A stretch of DNA of 64,000 bases. It comes from Oscillospiraceae bacterium (GTDB lineage Bacteria; Bacillota; Clostridia; Oscillospirales; Ruminococcaceae). Under the pieces are notes generated by a model. It did no database searches. It was not told the DNA's origin and saw only the letters and a list, made by a program, of their open reading frames with translations. Made by a program: the position numbers and the translations under genes. The stretch spans positions 1-64,000 of the forward strand of contig SVMX01000011.1 of the NCBI GenBank assembly GCA_015067175.1, written 5' to 3'. Positions 41,442 through 50,743 of this stretch are shown here, in pieces; the stretch's first letter is position 1, and the number at the start of each line of letters is the position of its first letter.

Positions 41442-42848
41442 ATGAAAAAGGTTACACGATCAACGCAGGACAAAAAAATGCCCATGTCGCACGAGCACAT
41501 TTATAAGCTTATGCTTCTTGTGACTTTCGCAGTTTCGGGTGTGTTTTTAATTATCAATCTCATTAGACTTAATGTTCCGGGAATTATTGCCATCGGCGGC
41601 TGTATGGTCGTGTTTTTGGTGGCTTTGATACTTATGAAAAAGCGTATGGTGAAGCGCGAGATCAGAGAAATGGTGCTTGCTGTCGGACTTGAGGTAATGA
41701 TCTTCGCTATATCGCTGTTCAGCGGTGAGTCCTACAGTGACGACTTTCCGATGTTCCTTTGTGCGATCGCGATCACGGGTCTTTATATGAAGCCGTTTTA
41801 CACAAAGCTGCAGCTTATCGTTGCCGATGTCCTTTTGGTAGCGATGTACGTTATCAATCCCGAAAAGTCCGAGGGACTTTCACAGTATCTTCTGTGTCTT
41901 GGAATCTTCTCGCTTGCAGGATTTATAATTTACCTCGTTATCAAGCGCGGACGTGCGTTCATTGACATCAACCGTTTGCAGGCTGTGCAGTCTGAGAATA
42001 TCCTCTGGGATATGCAGGAGATGGGAAACAAGATCCAAAGCGACTTCAACAATTCTTCCGACCGTATCAAGGAGAGCGCAAGAGCACTGGAGCAGGGTTC
42101 GGTTTCCATTATAAGCAGCGCTACCGACGTAGCAAATCTTTGCCACGATGTACATGACAGAGTTAATGATACCGCAAAGCAGATAAAAGAGCTTAACCGT
42201 CAGGTAAGAAAATTCGAGGAAGCGCTGTCTGACAACGATACAAACATGTCTGCCATGACAACGCAGCTTCAGGACGTAAACAAGGGTATACTTGACACAA
42301 GCGCCGCAGTAAACGATATGAAGGTGCAGATGAACGAGGTTGCCGCTATAGCAGAGCAGCTTGGTACTATCTCCTTTAAGACTACGCTTCTGTCGCTGAA
42401 TGCTTCGGTCGAGGCTTCTCATGCGGGCAGCGCCGGCGCAGGCTTCGCTGTTGTTGCGGCTGAAATGAAAGAGCTTTCCGAGAACAGTGACCGCTTCTCC
42501 GAGCGTGTTTCCGAGGTGGTTGGACAGCTTCTCAATCAGGTTGAGATCATTGCTGACCAATTCGCTGCAAGCACTCGTGCGATAGAGCGTTCTGAGGAAA
42601 CAATGGCAGGACTTCAGCAGAGCTTTGAGCAACTCACTCATCGTTTCGATTCGCTGTATGAAAATATCGAGCAGCAGAATCAGAGCGTTGAGGACGTAAA
42701 CAATACATTTATGTATCTTAACAGCGGCGTAGATGAGGTTAAACGCGGCTCGTCCGATAATATGTCTACAGTAAGCGATATCGTCAAGATAATGGCGGAT
42801 TATAGAGAGAATATCAGCAGAGTTGTTGAGAACACAAGGCTGAAATAA
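41442..42848 (+). CDS. Divergent methyl-accepting chemotaxis-like protein
   Basis: The 468-residue protein has four to six membrane segments (about 25-165), no periplasmic loop of note and no HAMP domain, then a coiled-coil signalling region (180-468). The tip has the MCP pattern LNASVEASHAGSAGAGF and AVVAAEMKELSENS. The preceding conserved glutamine-threonine-asparagine (QTN) is replaced by FKTTLLS, and several hydrophobic CheW/CheA contacts differ. It is therefore probably a signalling relative that may not couple to the standard chemotaxis array. An acggaggtg site precedes the ATG. Confidence 0.83.
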   Translation: MKKVTRSTQDKKMPMSHEHIYKLMLLVTFAVSGVFLIINLIRLNVPGIIAIGGCMVVFLVALILMKKRMVKREIREMVLAVGLEVMIFAISLFSGESYSDDFPMFLCAIAITGLYMKPFYTKLQLIVADVLLVAMYVINPEKSEGLSQYLLCLGIFSLAGFIIYLVIKRGRAFIDINRLQAVQSENILWDMQEMGNKIQSDFNNSSDRIKESARALEQGSVSIISSATDVANLCHDVHDRVNDTAKQIKELNRQVRKFEEALSDNDTNMSAMTTQLQDVNKGILDTSAAVNDMKVQMNEVAAIAEQLGTISFKTTLLSLNASVEASHAGSAGAGFAVVAAEMKELSENSDRFSERVSEVVGQLLNQVEIIADQFAASTRAIERSEETMAGLQQSFEQLTHRFDSLYENIEQQNQSVEDVNNTFMYLNSGVDEVKRGSSDNMSTVSDIVKIMADYRENISRVVENTRLK

Positions 42849-42890
42849 TTTTGGCTTTCGCACGGTTGTCGCGGCTTTTGGGGGTGCACA

Positions 42891-43217
42891 GTGAACAGAG
42901 TAAAGGTGTGGGGAATATATTCCGCCTATTCTATTCTTTTTGCTGCGGTTTTTGCGGCAATGCTCGCAGTGCTTACAGCGTCCGTTGCGGCGCTTCCCGC
43001 AGGGCTTCTCTTTGCTGTGCTTGGCGGAGTGATGCTGGTGTTTGATGTAAGCTTTGTTCTGACTGAGCTTTCGCCGTTCATAATGCTTTTTGGCGGACTT
43101 TTTGCGGCGTGCGCCGCAGTGGTCTGCGGACTTCTTGCAGTCAAGGCGGGCTTTGGAGTTTCGAGGTTGTTTCTTGTGCTTCGGCGCAGGTGCGACAGGC
43201 TGAGAGGCTGGCAGTGA
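42891..43217 (+). CDS. Small membrane protein upstream of a DUF4097 gene
   Basis: The 108-residue protein has three hydrophobic segments (about 8-30, 38-60, 66-88) and a basic C-terminal tail (LRRRCDRLRGW). It starts on GTG behind ttgggggtg and overlaps the next start (TGATG). In other Firmicutes a HAAS/DUF1700 membrane protein precedes DUF4097 in the same way, and this may be a short relative. Role unknown. Confidence 0.65.
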   Translation: MNRVKVWGIYSAYSILFAAVFAAMLAVLTASVAALPAGLLFAVLGGVMLVFDVSFVLTELSPFIMLFGGLFAACAAVVCGLLAVKAGFGVSRLFLVLRRRCDRLRGWQ

Positions 43218-43960
43218 TGAATAAGGCTATAAACCGCGCTTTGGTAGTGTTTGCAGTGCTGACGCTAGTTTTCGGTGTTCTGCTGTGGGTGTATCGCGAC
43301 AGTAAAGGCAATGCCGAGTATTACGAGGGAAGCAATTCCGTAGCGCTTTGCGAATATATCGAGCTTGAGCTGCTTAAAACCGATGTGGAGCTTATTCCGT
43401 ATGACGGAGATGAGATACGCTTTGAGTTCAAAAGCACCGTCCCCATAACTGTAAAAAAAGGCGATAATCGCTTGGTCGTAACCGAAAGCGATGAGTTTGT
43501 GCTGACGTTTATGATGTCCGAGTCCGAGCAGCTTGGCTTTAGGCTGTATCTCCCTGAGGTATGCTACCGCAGTATCACCGTGTATACATCTTCGGGTGCT
43601 GTCAGTGCTGACGGCGTTTTGTCCGAGGAGATGAACATTGTCACAAAGAGCGGAGATATCAGTGTGACCTCATGCAGCACACCTGTAAAGCTCACCAGCG
43701 GTACAGGAGATATACTTCTTGGTTTTGACGATGCGGCAGCAGGGAGCGTTATTGAGGCGCGCAGCGGCAACGCTGAGCTTATTTTGCCTCGCGGCAGCTC
43801 GGTCGCATTGAGCTATAAAACAGAAACAGGCAGATTTGTATCCGATATGATAAGCGGCAGGATCGACGGCAGCTATATGCTTAGCTTCAGCGGCGGCGAA
43901 AGGCTGATAAATGCCGATGTTATATCGGGAACGTTTACAGTAAGTGAAAAAACAGACTAA
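43217..43960 (+). CDS. DUF4097-family beta-repeat membrane protein
   Basis: The 247-residue protein has one N-terminal membrane anchor (about 8-27) and an external domain. That domain consists of regular short beta-strands with the DUF4097/adhesin-type repeat spacing (SGAVSADGVLSEEMNIVTKS, SGDISVTSCST, SGTGDILLGF, RSGNAELILP). Such proteins form a beta-helix-like stalk at the surface; functions are largely unknown, and some respond to envelope stress. I chose the ATG at 43217 that overlaps the upstream stop. The PadR regulator commonly found with DUF1700-DUF4097 is absent. Confidence 0.8.
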   Translation: MNKAINRALVVFAVLTLVFGVLLWVYRDSKGNAEYYEGSNSVALCEYIELELLKTDVELIPYDGDEIRFEFKSTVPITVKKGDNRLVVTESDEFVLTFMMSESEQLGFRLYLPEVCYRSITVYTSSGAVSADGVLSEEMNIVTKSGDISVTSCSTPVKLTSGTGDILLGFDDAAAGSVIEARSGNAELILPRGSSVALSYKTETGRFVSDMISGRIDGSYMLSFSGGERLINADVISGTFTVSEKTD

Positions 43961-43974
43961 TTCAGGAGGCAGAT

Positions 43975-44382
43975 ATGAAAAATTACCGACAGGTCTTATC
44001 TATCGTATCGGACGAGCAGCAGCAGTTTTTTAACCTTTCCTATGAGGTCGAGGAGTGTGTAAGACGCAGCATGGTCACTGAGGGAATTTGCGTTGTAATA
44101 TCGCAGCATACTACTTCGGCCGTGTTCCTTGAGCACGATGACGAGGATCTTTATGCCGACTGGCTTGCTCTGCTGTCTGCGGTAGTACCCGAGGAGAGCG
44201 TTTACAAGGTGGACTATTCCTCCGCGGCTCAAGGTCATTTAAAGCAGATGATGCTTGGAGCATCGGTAACTGTGCCGATATCCGACGGACGACTGGAGCT
44301 TGGCCCAAGACAATACATAATGTACGGAGATTTTGACGGCTGCCGCGAAAAGGACGTTATTGTCAAGATCATAGGAGAATAA
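43975..44382 (+). CDS. YjbQ/UPF0047-family protein
   Basis: The 135-residue protein has the conserved UPF0047 stretches CVVISQHTTSAVFLEHDDED, then AQGHLKQMMLGASVTVPISDGRL and YIMYGDFDG. The E. coli member YjbQ shows weak thiamine-phosphate synthase activity, so the physiological role is open. The histidines in QHTTSA and GHLK are the likely metal or catalytic site. A strong aggagg site precedes the ATG. It lies six bases before the glycosyltransferase gene. Confidence 0.9.
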   Translation: MKNYRQVLSIVSDEQQQFFNLSYEVEECVRRSMVTEGICVVISQHTTSAVFLEHDDEDLYADWLALLSAVVPEESVYKVDYSSAAQGHLKQMMLGASVTVPISDGRLELGPRQYIMYGDFDGCREKDVIVKIIGE

Positions 44383-44387
44383 AAATA

Positions 44388-45341
44388 ATGCTTTCGGTCA
44401 TCATTCCTGCATATAACGAGCAGGAGAATATAAAAAATACTGCCTGTGTGATATCGGGTATACTCCAGCAGGCAGGTATAGATTATGAAATAATTTTTGT
44501 GGACGACGGCTCAAAGGACAGCACATGGGCGGAGATCATCTCCGCCCATGAGGCTGATACCAATGTGCGCGGCGTCCGCTTTTCGCGTAATTTCGGCAAA
44601 GAGGGCGCAATATTTGCGGGACTAAAAGCGGCGCAGGGAGATTGCGCGGTGCTTATAGACTGCGATCTTCAGCACCCGCCCGAGCTTATCCCAAATATGT
44701 ACAGTATGTGGGAGAGCGGTGCAGAGGTCGTTGAGGCGATAAAGGCGTCACGGGGAAAGGAAAGTCTTTTCTACAAGCTTTTTGCAAAGAGCTTTTACAA
44801 GATGATGAAGTCGTCTTCGGGAATAAATCTTGACGGCGCAAGCGATTTCAAGCTGCTTGACCGCCGTGCGGTCGACGCTCTGAACGAGCTTCCCGAAAGA
44901 ATGACGTTTTTCCGTGCACTTTCAAGCTGGGTAGGCTTCCGTACAGAGAAGATAGAGTTTGACGTTAAGCCCCGTGCGGCGGGAAAAACAAAGTGGAACT
45001 TTACAAAGTTGTTTAAATTTGCCGTAAATTCCATCACAAGCTTCACAAATCTGCCAATACATCTTATTACGGCGGTGGGCATTATCTTTGGTATTTTCGC
45101 CGCAGTGGTCGGTGTGCAGACGCTTGTGAACTATTTCTGCGGAAACGCCGCAGAGGGATTTTCAACTGTAATTCTGCTGATACTTATCGTAGGCGCTTGT
45201 ATTCTTATCGGAATAGGCGTTATAGGCTTCTATCTATCCAAGATTTACGAGGAGATAAAGCAACGACCGCGGTATATCGTAGCGGAGCGCGTAGGCGAAG
45301 GAAGAAAGGGTGAGCAAAATGAGCGAACAGACCGCAGCTAA
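44388..45341 (+). CDS. Family 2 polyprenyl-phosphate glycosyltransferase (CsbB/DPM1-like)
   Basis: The 317-residue protein has a GT2 catalytic domain (1-215): VIIPAYNEQENI, FVDDGSKDS and LIDCDLQHPPEL, with the aspartates that bind the nucleotide sugar and metal. Two membrane helices follow (about 225-290). This is the architecture of CsbB/GtrB enzymes that load a sugar on undecaprenyl phosphate at the inner face. The gene overlaps a YfhO gene; in Bacillus CsbB makes C55-P-GlcNAc which YfhO uses to decorate lipoteichoic acid. A matching role is likely here; the sugar itself is unknown. Confidence 0.9.
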   Translation: MLSVIIPAYNEQENIKNTACVISGILQQAGIDYEIIFVDDGSKDSTWAEIISAHEADTNVRGVRFSRNFGKEGAIFAGLKAAQGDCAVLIDCDLQHPPELIPNMYSMWESGAEVVEAIKASRGKESLFYKLFAKSFYKMMKSSSGINLDGASDFKLLDRRAVDALNELPERMTFFRALSSWVGFRTEKIEFDVKPRAAGKTKWNFTKLFKFAVNSITSFTNLPIHLITAVGIIFGIFAAVVGVQTLVNYFCGNAAEGFSTVILLILIVGACILIGIGVIGFYLSKIYEEIKQRPRYIVAERVGEGRKGEQNERTDRS

Positions 45342-48084
45342 CGTTACGGCGGTTTCGGTGGTGCGAAGCACGCTGCTTCGTGCGTGGGGCTTTGTGCAGA
45401 GAAATCGTGCGTATTTTCTGTCGTTTTTGCTGCCTGTTATCATTCTTTTTGCATCATATATACAGTTCAATGTGTGGCCGTTCGGTGAGCGCTCTGTGCT
45501 TTCGCTTGACCTCAACGCGCAGTATGTGTACTACTATGACTATATGTACGATGTTTTTGCGGGTGAGGAGAGCCTTTTTTACAGCTGGAGCAGAAATCTT
45601 TCGGGTGAGTTCGCGGGTATAATCGGATATTATCTTGCAAGCCCGTTTAATTTATTGGTGTGGCTGTGGGACAGAAGCTGGATAACCGAGGGCCTGCTTA
45701 CTATGATGCTTGCAAAGGCGGGAAGCTGCGGACTTGCAATGTGCTTTCTGCTGAAAAAGCACCGCAATTATTCAAATATCACATCGCTGCTGTTTTCGGT
45801 AATGTTTGCACTGTGCGGCTTTTTTGTCGTGCAGACGATGGACCCTATGTGGCTTGACGGGCTTATTGCTCTGCCGCTTGTGGTGATGGGCGTTGAGCGC
45901 GTGTGCGACAAGCGGCGTTTTAAGCTGTATGTGTTGTCGCTGGTGTATGTTTTTGTTGCGAATTTTTATATCGGCTATATGGTGGGCATTTTTTCGGCAC
46001 TGTATATGTTCTATTATCTCGCTTCGGGCAAAAGCACCAATAAAACTATGCGCGAGTACTTCGGCGCTATGATGATGTATGGCTTCGCTTCGGTGTCGGC
46101 GATACTGATGTCGTGCTTTATGCTTCTGCCTGTTTACAAGTCGCTTTCAAACGGTAAATTTACATTTTCCAAGCCCGATTTTTCGCTTGTTGAGAACTTT
46201 GATATATCCGATATTTTTATAAAGCTTTTCCCCGGCACCTATGACACGGTGCGTATGGAGGGAATGCCTGCATTGTATGCGGGTACGCTTGCGCTTGTAT
46301 GTGCGGTTATATATTTTATCTCGCGCAGGATATCCGCGCGTGAGCGTATTTCAGGAGCTGTGCTTGTCGGTGTGCTCGTGCTTTGTATGTATATCCGCCC
46401 TGTTGATATGCTGTGGCACGGTGGTCAGATGCCGAACTGGCTTCCTTACAGATATTCTTTTGTTATCAGCTTTCTGATAGTCCTTTTCGGTGCGCAGGTG
46501 TTCGATAAGCTGAAGAATATACGTCCGAAAAGCATAGGCGCGGCGTTTGCGGTGCTTCTTGCGATGTTGCTTTTTGCTGACCATAATAATGACAGCGAGT
46601 TTTATGACGCAGTGCTGACAATAGGTATACCTCTTGTTGTGCTTGCAATCATTTGTATAGCTCTTTATGCGTTCAGAAAGTATGCTGCCAGTTCAAATGC
46701 AAAAAAGCTGTTTGTGCTGCTTGTCTGTGCCGAGTGTCTGTTGAATTCGTCAATGTCGCTGCATAAGATGCATGAGGATATAGTGTTTTCTACGCGCGCA
46801 TCTTACCGATTTGATATCCCAGAGACCCGCAAGGTTACCGAGGAAGTGCAGAAGCTTGACGATAGCTTCTATCGTATGGAAAAGACGTTCCATCGATGCG
46901 TGAATGACCCGATAGCTCTTCAGATGTATGGTATGAGCCATAGCTCCAGTACGCTGAACTCAAAGGCTATAATGCTGCTGAAGCAGCTCGGCCTTGTGTC
47001 AAGAGAGCATTACACGCGCTATGACGGTTCAACTGTGCTGACCGACGATATATTCGGCGTGAAGTATGTTCTTGCAAAGGACGAAAAAACGCTGCCCTAT
47101 ACCGATACTCTCGATGTAAGCTATCAGCCCGAAAGGGAAGAAAACAGGATATCTGTTTATACAAATGCCGATGCGCTCGGTCTTGCTTATCTTGCTGACA
47201 GTAGCGTGCTTGATCTGAATGTAGATGATTATGCGATCACCGCAGAGGAGCTTGCAGAGCCTGAAGACCCTGAGGCGGAGGTGTTTGAGATAGAGCAGCC
47301 GTTCCTGCTTCAGAATGAGCTTGCAAGGACGCTTTCGGGCGAGGAGCTTGATGATATTTTCGTAAAAATAACCGATCTTGAGTTTGACAGCGACAATATC
47401 CGCACAGGCTCTACAACGGACGCGCACCATAGTTATCGCAAGCGCACTGAGAGCGAGGAGGCGTGGATATCCTACAATGTGACAGTGGATATTGACGGCC
47501 CTGTTTATATGTATCTGCCGACAAAGTATGAGCGCGAAACGCAGATGTACATCGACGATTCGTACAGAAGCAACTACTTCCTGTATGAGAATTACAGCAT
47601 AGAGTATCTTGGCACATACAGTGCGGGCGAAAGCTTTGAGTTAAAGCTCAAGCTGCTTGATGATGCGGTGTATTTTAAAGAGGCTCAGTTCTATTCCGCT
47701 GATATGGCGGCGTTGGAGCAGTTTAATTCTGCGATGATGACAAGAAATGCCGATACGACTCTGGAGCGCACATCAGGCGCTGTACTGGAGCTTAATGTAA
47801 ATGCCGAGGAGGACAGTGTTCTGTTCACCACTATTCCATTTGAGGAGGGCTGGACAGCTATTGTTGATGGAGCAGAAGTGCCGCTGACAACAACGATGGA
47901 CGGCGCACTTATTGCTGTTCCTATCGAAGCAGGCGAGCATACTGTGAAGTTGGAATTTTTCCCTGCGGGACTTAAAGCGGGCTTGGCTTTCACACTAAGC
48001 GGAGCTTTGCTTTTCGCGATAATGATATTGTTCACCTGTCATTTGCGTAAAAAGAGAGTGGCGGCTGAAAATATAACCGAATAA
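45319..48084 (+). CDS. YfhO-family membrane glycosyltransferase
   Basis: The 921-residue protein has about 12-13 membrane helices (residues 25-450). A large extracellular region (about 460-880) and a final C-terminal helix near 895-915 follow. The early loop FGERSVLSLDLNAQYVYYYD, with acidic residues as in GT-C enzymes, and the stretch TMDPMWLDGLIALPLVV fit the YfhO family. Such proteins transfer sugars from undecaprenyl phosphate onto teichoic acids or other surface polymers. I start at the ATG (45319) behind agaaaggg, not at a GTG three codons earlier. It overlaps the glycosyltransferase gene by 23 bases. The flippase GtcA is not in the window. Confidence 0.9.
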   Translation: MSEQTAANVTAVSVVRSTLLRAWGFVQRNRAYFLSFLLPVIILFASYIQFNVWPFGERSVLSLDLNAQYVYYYDYMYDVFAGEESLFYSWSRNLSGEFAGIIGYYLASPFNLLVWLWDRSWITEGLLTMMLAKAGSCGLAMCFLLKKHRNYSNITSLLFSVMFALCGFFVVQTMDPMWLDGLIALPLVVMGVERVCDKRRFKLYVLSLVYVFVANFYIGYMVGIFSALYMFYYLASGKSTNKTMREYFGAMMMYGFASVSAILMSCFMLLPVYKSLSNGKFTFSKPDFSLVENFDISDIFIKLFPGTYDTVRMEGMPALYAGTLALVCAVIYFISRRISARERISGAVLVGVLVLCMYIRPVDMLWHGGQMPNWLPYRYSFVISFLIVLFGAQVFDKLKNIRPKSIGAAFAVLLAMLLFADHNNDSEFYDAVLTIGIPLVVLAIICIALYAFRKYAASSNAKKLFVLLVCAECLLNSSMSLHKMHEDIVFSTRASYRFDIPETRKVTEEVQKLDDSFYRMEKTFHRCVNDPIALQMYGMSHSSSTLNSKAIMLLKQLGLVSREHYTRYDGSTVLTDDIFGVKYVLAKDEKTLPYTDTLDVSYQPEREENRISVYTNADALGLAYLADSSVLDLNVDDYAITAEELAEPEDPEAEVFEIEQPFLLQNELARTLSGEELDDIFVKITDLEFDSDNIRTGSTTDAHHSYRKRTESEEAWISYNVTVDIDGPVYMYLPTKYERETQMYIDDSYRSNYFLYENYSIEYLGTYSAGESFELKLKLLDDAVYFKEAQFYSADMAALEQFNSAMMTRNADTTLERTSGAVLELNVNAEEDSVLFTTIPFEEGWTAIVDGAEVPLTTTMDGALIAVPIEAGEHTVKLEFFPAGLKAGLAFTLSGALLFAIMILFTCHLRKKRVAAENITE

Positions 48085-48088
48085 AGCT

Positions 48089-48121
48089 ACGCCCTGAGAA
48101 AATTTTTCTCAGGGCGTTTTT
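48089..48121 (+). terminator. Terminator after the YfhO gene
   Basis: A 12-14 bp stem (48089-48102 with 48104-48117; a smaller loop forms in practice) is followed by T residues, at the meeting point with the convergent LuxR gene. Confidence 0.85.
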
Positions 48122-50649
48122 CAGTTATTATTAAATAATCGTTTCAATTGTCCGCGCGATTTTATTCCAAGCTTTGCATAGGTGCGTTTAAGGCTGCTTT
48201 TTACGCTGTCTATGCTTATACCGAAGGTTTCTGCAATGACTTCGTTGGAAGCACCTTCCGCCGCAAACTTTGCTATGTCATAAGCTTTTGCGGTGAGGCG
48301 CTGCTCGTTAAGAGAGCGTTTTGCGGCAGTTTTGTGCTGAGTCTGTACTGCGGTCTTGCTGTCGTATAGATCGTTTTCGCTAAGCTCTTGTATGCGGACA
48401 AGCTCTATGCTTTTTCTGAGCGAATGTGCGGTGTTGAGTATCTCGCTGAGAAGCTTATTATATTTTGAACTCAATCTGTATCGTGCCGCCTTAAAAGCCG
48501 CAGGAAAGTGAACGCATATTTCTGCTGCGGGCATAATAAGACCTGATAGCAGAAGCTTATCCAGTATTTTTTGAATAAGCGTCATAGCCGTTTTTTCGCG
48601 GCCTGTTTTATAATGTGCTATCGCGGTGATTAGTTCTATCCTTGCAGCGGCAGTTTCGTTGCGCACTTCGTTTGCGATGCTGAGATAATCGGCGTTACGA
48701 TTAAATAAGGTGTTGTATTCTTTATGCATAAGCGCTGAAAAACAGCGAACACAGTAATAAAACGGAGCGGCAAAACGATTCAGCATAATAAGCTCGTCCG
48801 ATTTTGAAACGGTGTTCCAGCGTTCCTCGTCAGTGCCGCTCTTGATGCACGATAGCTGTGCAAGTATTAAAAGAGCCATGTCGCCCGATTCACTGGAGTA
48901 GTATTTGCTGCCAAGTTCAGCTATCTCGCTGCAAAGCGAGGAAAACGGCTCGTAATTTCCTAACATGAGCGAGCAGCGCGCTGCGGTGTACAGTGCAATA
49001 AGCTTTGTGGGCACAAGCCTTTCGGAGCTGCACAGCAATGCGATATCACGCGAAAGATTAAGTCCTTTTTCAAATTCTTTTGTGTAATAATACATTTCTG
49101 CGATATAAAGCTTTTCAATATATGCGCCGTGACCTATCATCTCGGTATACATATGATGGTAACGCGTGAACTGTTCTGCTTCCGCTTCTAACGGAATAGA
49201 AAACCTGTGTATAAGCTCAAAAACCGATGGTGCGTACAGCGACCAGGAATAAAATGGCGGGCTGAACGCAGAAATGCCCGAATAGTATTCGTATGCGCGC
49301 TTTATGTGAGTTCCCATCTTTTCCATCAGGTAGAAATCCTCGTAGCTTCTGAGCGCATAAGCGTAGCACAGCATATCTCGGCGCTTTTCTTCGGTGATAT
49401 CGGAACGCTCGGTTATGCTTTTGATTATAACGTCAAAATGCTTCTTGACATACGGCTTGTAATCTGTGAGAGCGAGCAGCGACAGCAGACGGAGAAGTCT
49501 TGGTATCATCAGTGGATTTTCAAGACTTGCATTTTTAACTATATCATATATCTGCCGCTTGCTTTGAAGAACAATTTCAAACATCAAAATGCCGTGAGAT
49601 GGGATAACAGCGGCTTTGTCGTGTTCGCCCGCGGAGCAGTATTGACAGAATGCTACGAAATTTCTGCCTGCGCGCAGGCAGTCCTTAGCTGAACAGCGGT
49701 ATATTGCTTTTCTGATTTCATCGGGCATTTGCGCAGAATATCGGAACAACGACAGCTTAATATAAAAGGGGGTGTTGTACTTGTTCGTACGGCGGTTTAT
49801 ATCAATAAGCGGCAATATCTTGTTTACTCTGTCAATGCCATCTCTTATAGCGGACAGCGTGAGTGCATCTGCACCGTAGCAGTCTACCAAAGCTTTTTCT
49901 CCTGCAAACCATGTACAAGTCTGCTCGTCAAGAGTGAAGAACGCCGCAGCACAAAGAGCGCATAGCACCGTGCTTTTGTCTAGAACGCGCAACATGGCTT
50001 CGGGGAGCAGGTCTTGAAGCTCATAGCTCGAAATGCTTCCTCCGTTTGTGAGAATTATTGCACAGAGCCTTATCCTTAGTATATCACCCGAGGTGCGCGA
50101 ACAAATTTCGTCGGCATTGGAGCTGTCCGCTTCGCACAGCTTCAAGAATCGCGCTGTTTCGTCAGAGGTAAGCTGAAGCTCCTCTTTTGAAATGAGGTCG
50201 ATTGAGAGATCTTCGATAAGCTTCGCTTGATGAAAGGTTATGCTGTCGCAGGTTATAACAAGTGATACGGGTGAATACTCTCCGAGGAGCCGAGCGCAGT
50301 ATAGGCTGCCAAGAAGCATATTTGCAGCTGCGGAAGAATCTATTACAATAACGTATGGCTGCTTTACGCTCACGCTGAGCAAGCGGTCTTTCAATGCCAG
50401 AAATTCTTGGCGGGTTATGGGAATACGCTCGTCTGTGCCAAGCAGCAGCTTGCAGTATCGTGAGAAGCATTCATTTGCCGTGCCGCAGTCTGAAATAAAT
50501 CGGCAGGAAGCGCCTTCGGGGCGTGAGCGGCGCAGAAATTCCTTGAGGATCGTTGTTTTGCCGCTGCCCTCGGGGGCGCATACGACGGTAAGCCTTTGGG
50601 TGTAGATGCTTTTTAGGCGGGAATACAGCCTTTTCGGTATGAATATCAT
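48121..50649 (-). CDS. MalT-like LuxR-family regulator (LAL type)
   Basis: The 842-residue protein has an N-terminal STAND-type ATPase with VVCAPEGSGKTTILK (about 23-37), a long helical, TPR-like central region, and a C-terminal LuxR/GerE helix-turn-helix (about 785-840: LTAKAYDIAKFAAEGASNEV, FGISIDSVKSSLKRTYAKL). This is the layout of MalT and other large ATP-binding LuxR activators, which respond to a ligand, often a sugar. The target genes are not clear; the convergent YfhO and glycosyltransferase genes are neighbours only. A TACAAT -10 can be seen upstream but the -35 is poor. The first ATG follows aaaggagg. Confidence 0.88.
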   Translation of the reverse strand: MIFIPKRLYSRLKSIYTQRLTVVCAPEGSGKTTILKEFLRRSRPEGASCRFISDCGTANECFSRYCKLLLGTDERIPITRQEFLALKDRLLSVSVKQPYVIVIDSSAAANMLLGSLYCARLLGEYSPVSLVITCDSITFHQAKLIEDLSIDLISKEELQLTSDETARFLKLCEADSSNADEICSRTSGDILRIRLCAIILTNGGSISSYELQDLLPEAMLRVLDKSTVLCALCAAAFFTLDEQTCTWFAGEKALVDCYGADALTLSAIRDGIDRVNKILPLIDINRRTNKYNTPFYIKLSLFRYSAQMPDEIRKAIYRCSAKDCLRAGRNFVAFCQYCSAGEHDKAAVIPSHGILMFEIVLQSKRQIYDIVKNASLENPLMIPRLLRLLSLLALTDYKPYVKKHFDVIIKSITERSDITEEKRRDMLCYAYALRSYEDFYLMEKMGTHIKRAYEYYSGISAFSPPFYSWSLYAPSVFELIHRFSIPLEAEAEQFTRYHHMYTEMIGHGAYIEKLYIAEMYYYTKEFEKGLNLSRDIALLCSSERLVPTKLIALYTAARCSLMLGNYEPFSSLCSEIAELGSKYYSSESGDMALLILAQLSCIKSGTDEERWNTVSKSDELIMLNRFAAPFYYCVRCFSALMHKEYNTLFNRNADYLSIANEVRNETAAARIELITAIAHYKTGREKTAMTLIQKILDKLLLSGLIMPAAEICVHFPAAFKAARYRLSSKYNKLLSEILNTAHSLRKSIELVRIQELSENDLYDSKTAVQTQHKTAAKRSLNEQRLTAKAYDIAKFAAEGASNEVIAETFGISIDSVKSSLKRTYAKLGIKSRGQLKRLFNNN

Positions 50650-50743
50650 CGCACGCGCCTCCTTTGTTATGCTTTAATGTTTAAATTGTAGCATATTTTT
50701 TGAAAAAAGTACAGAGAAATGCAAATTTTTTTTGCAAAAGCAC

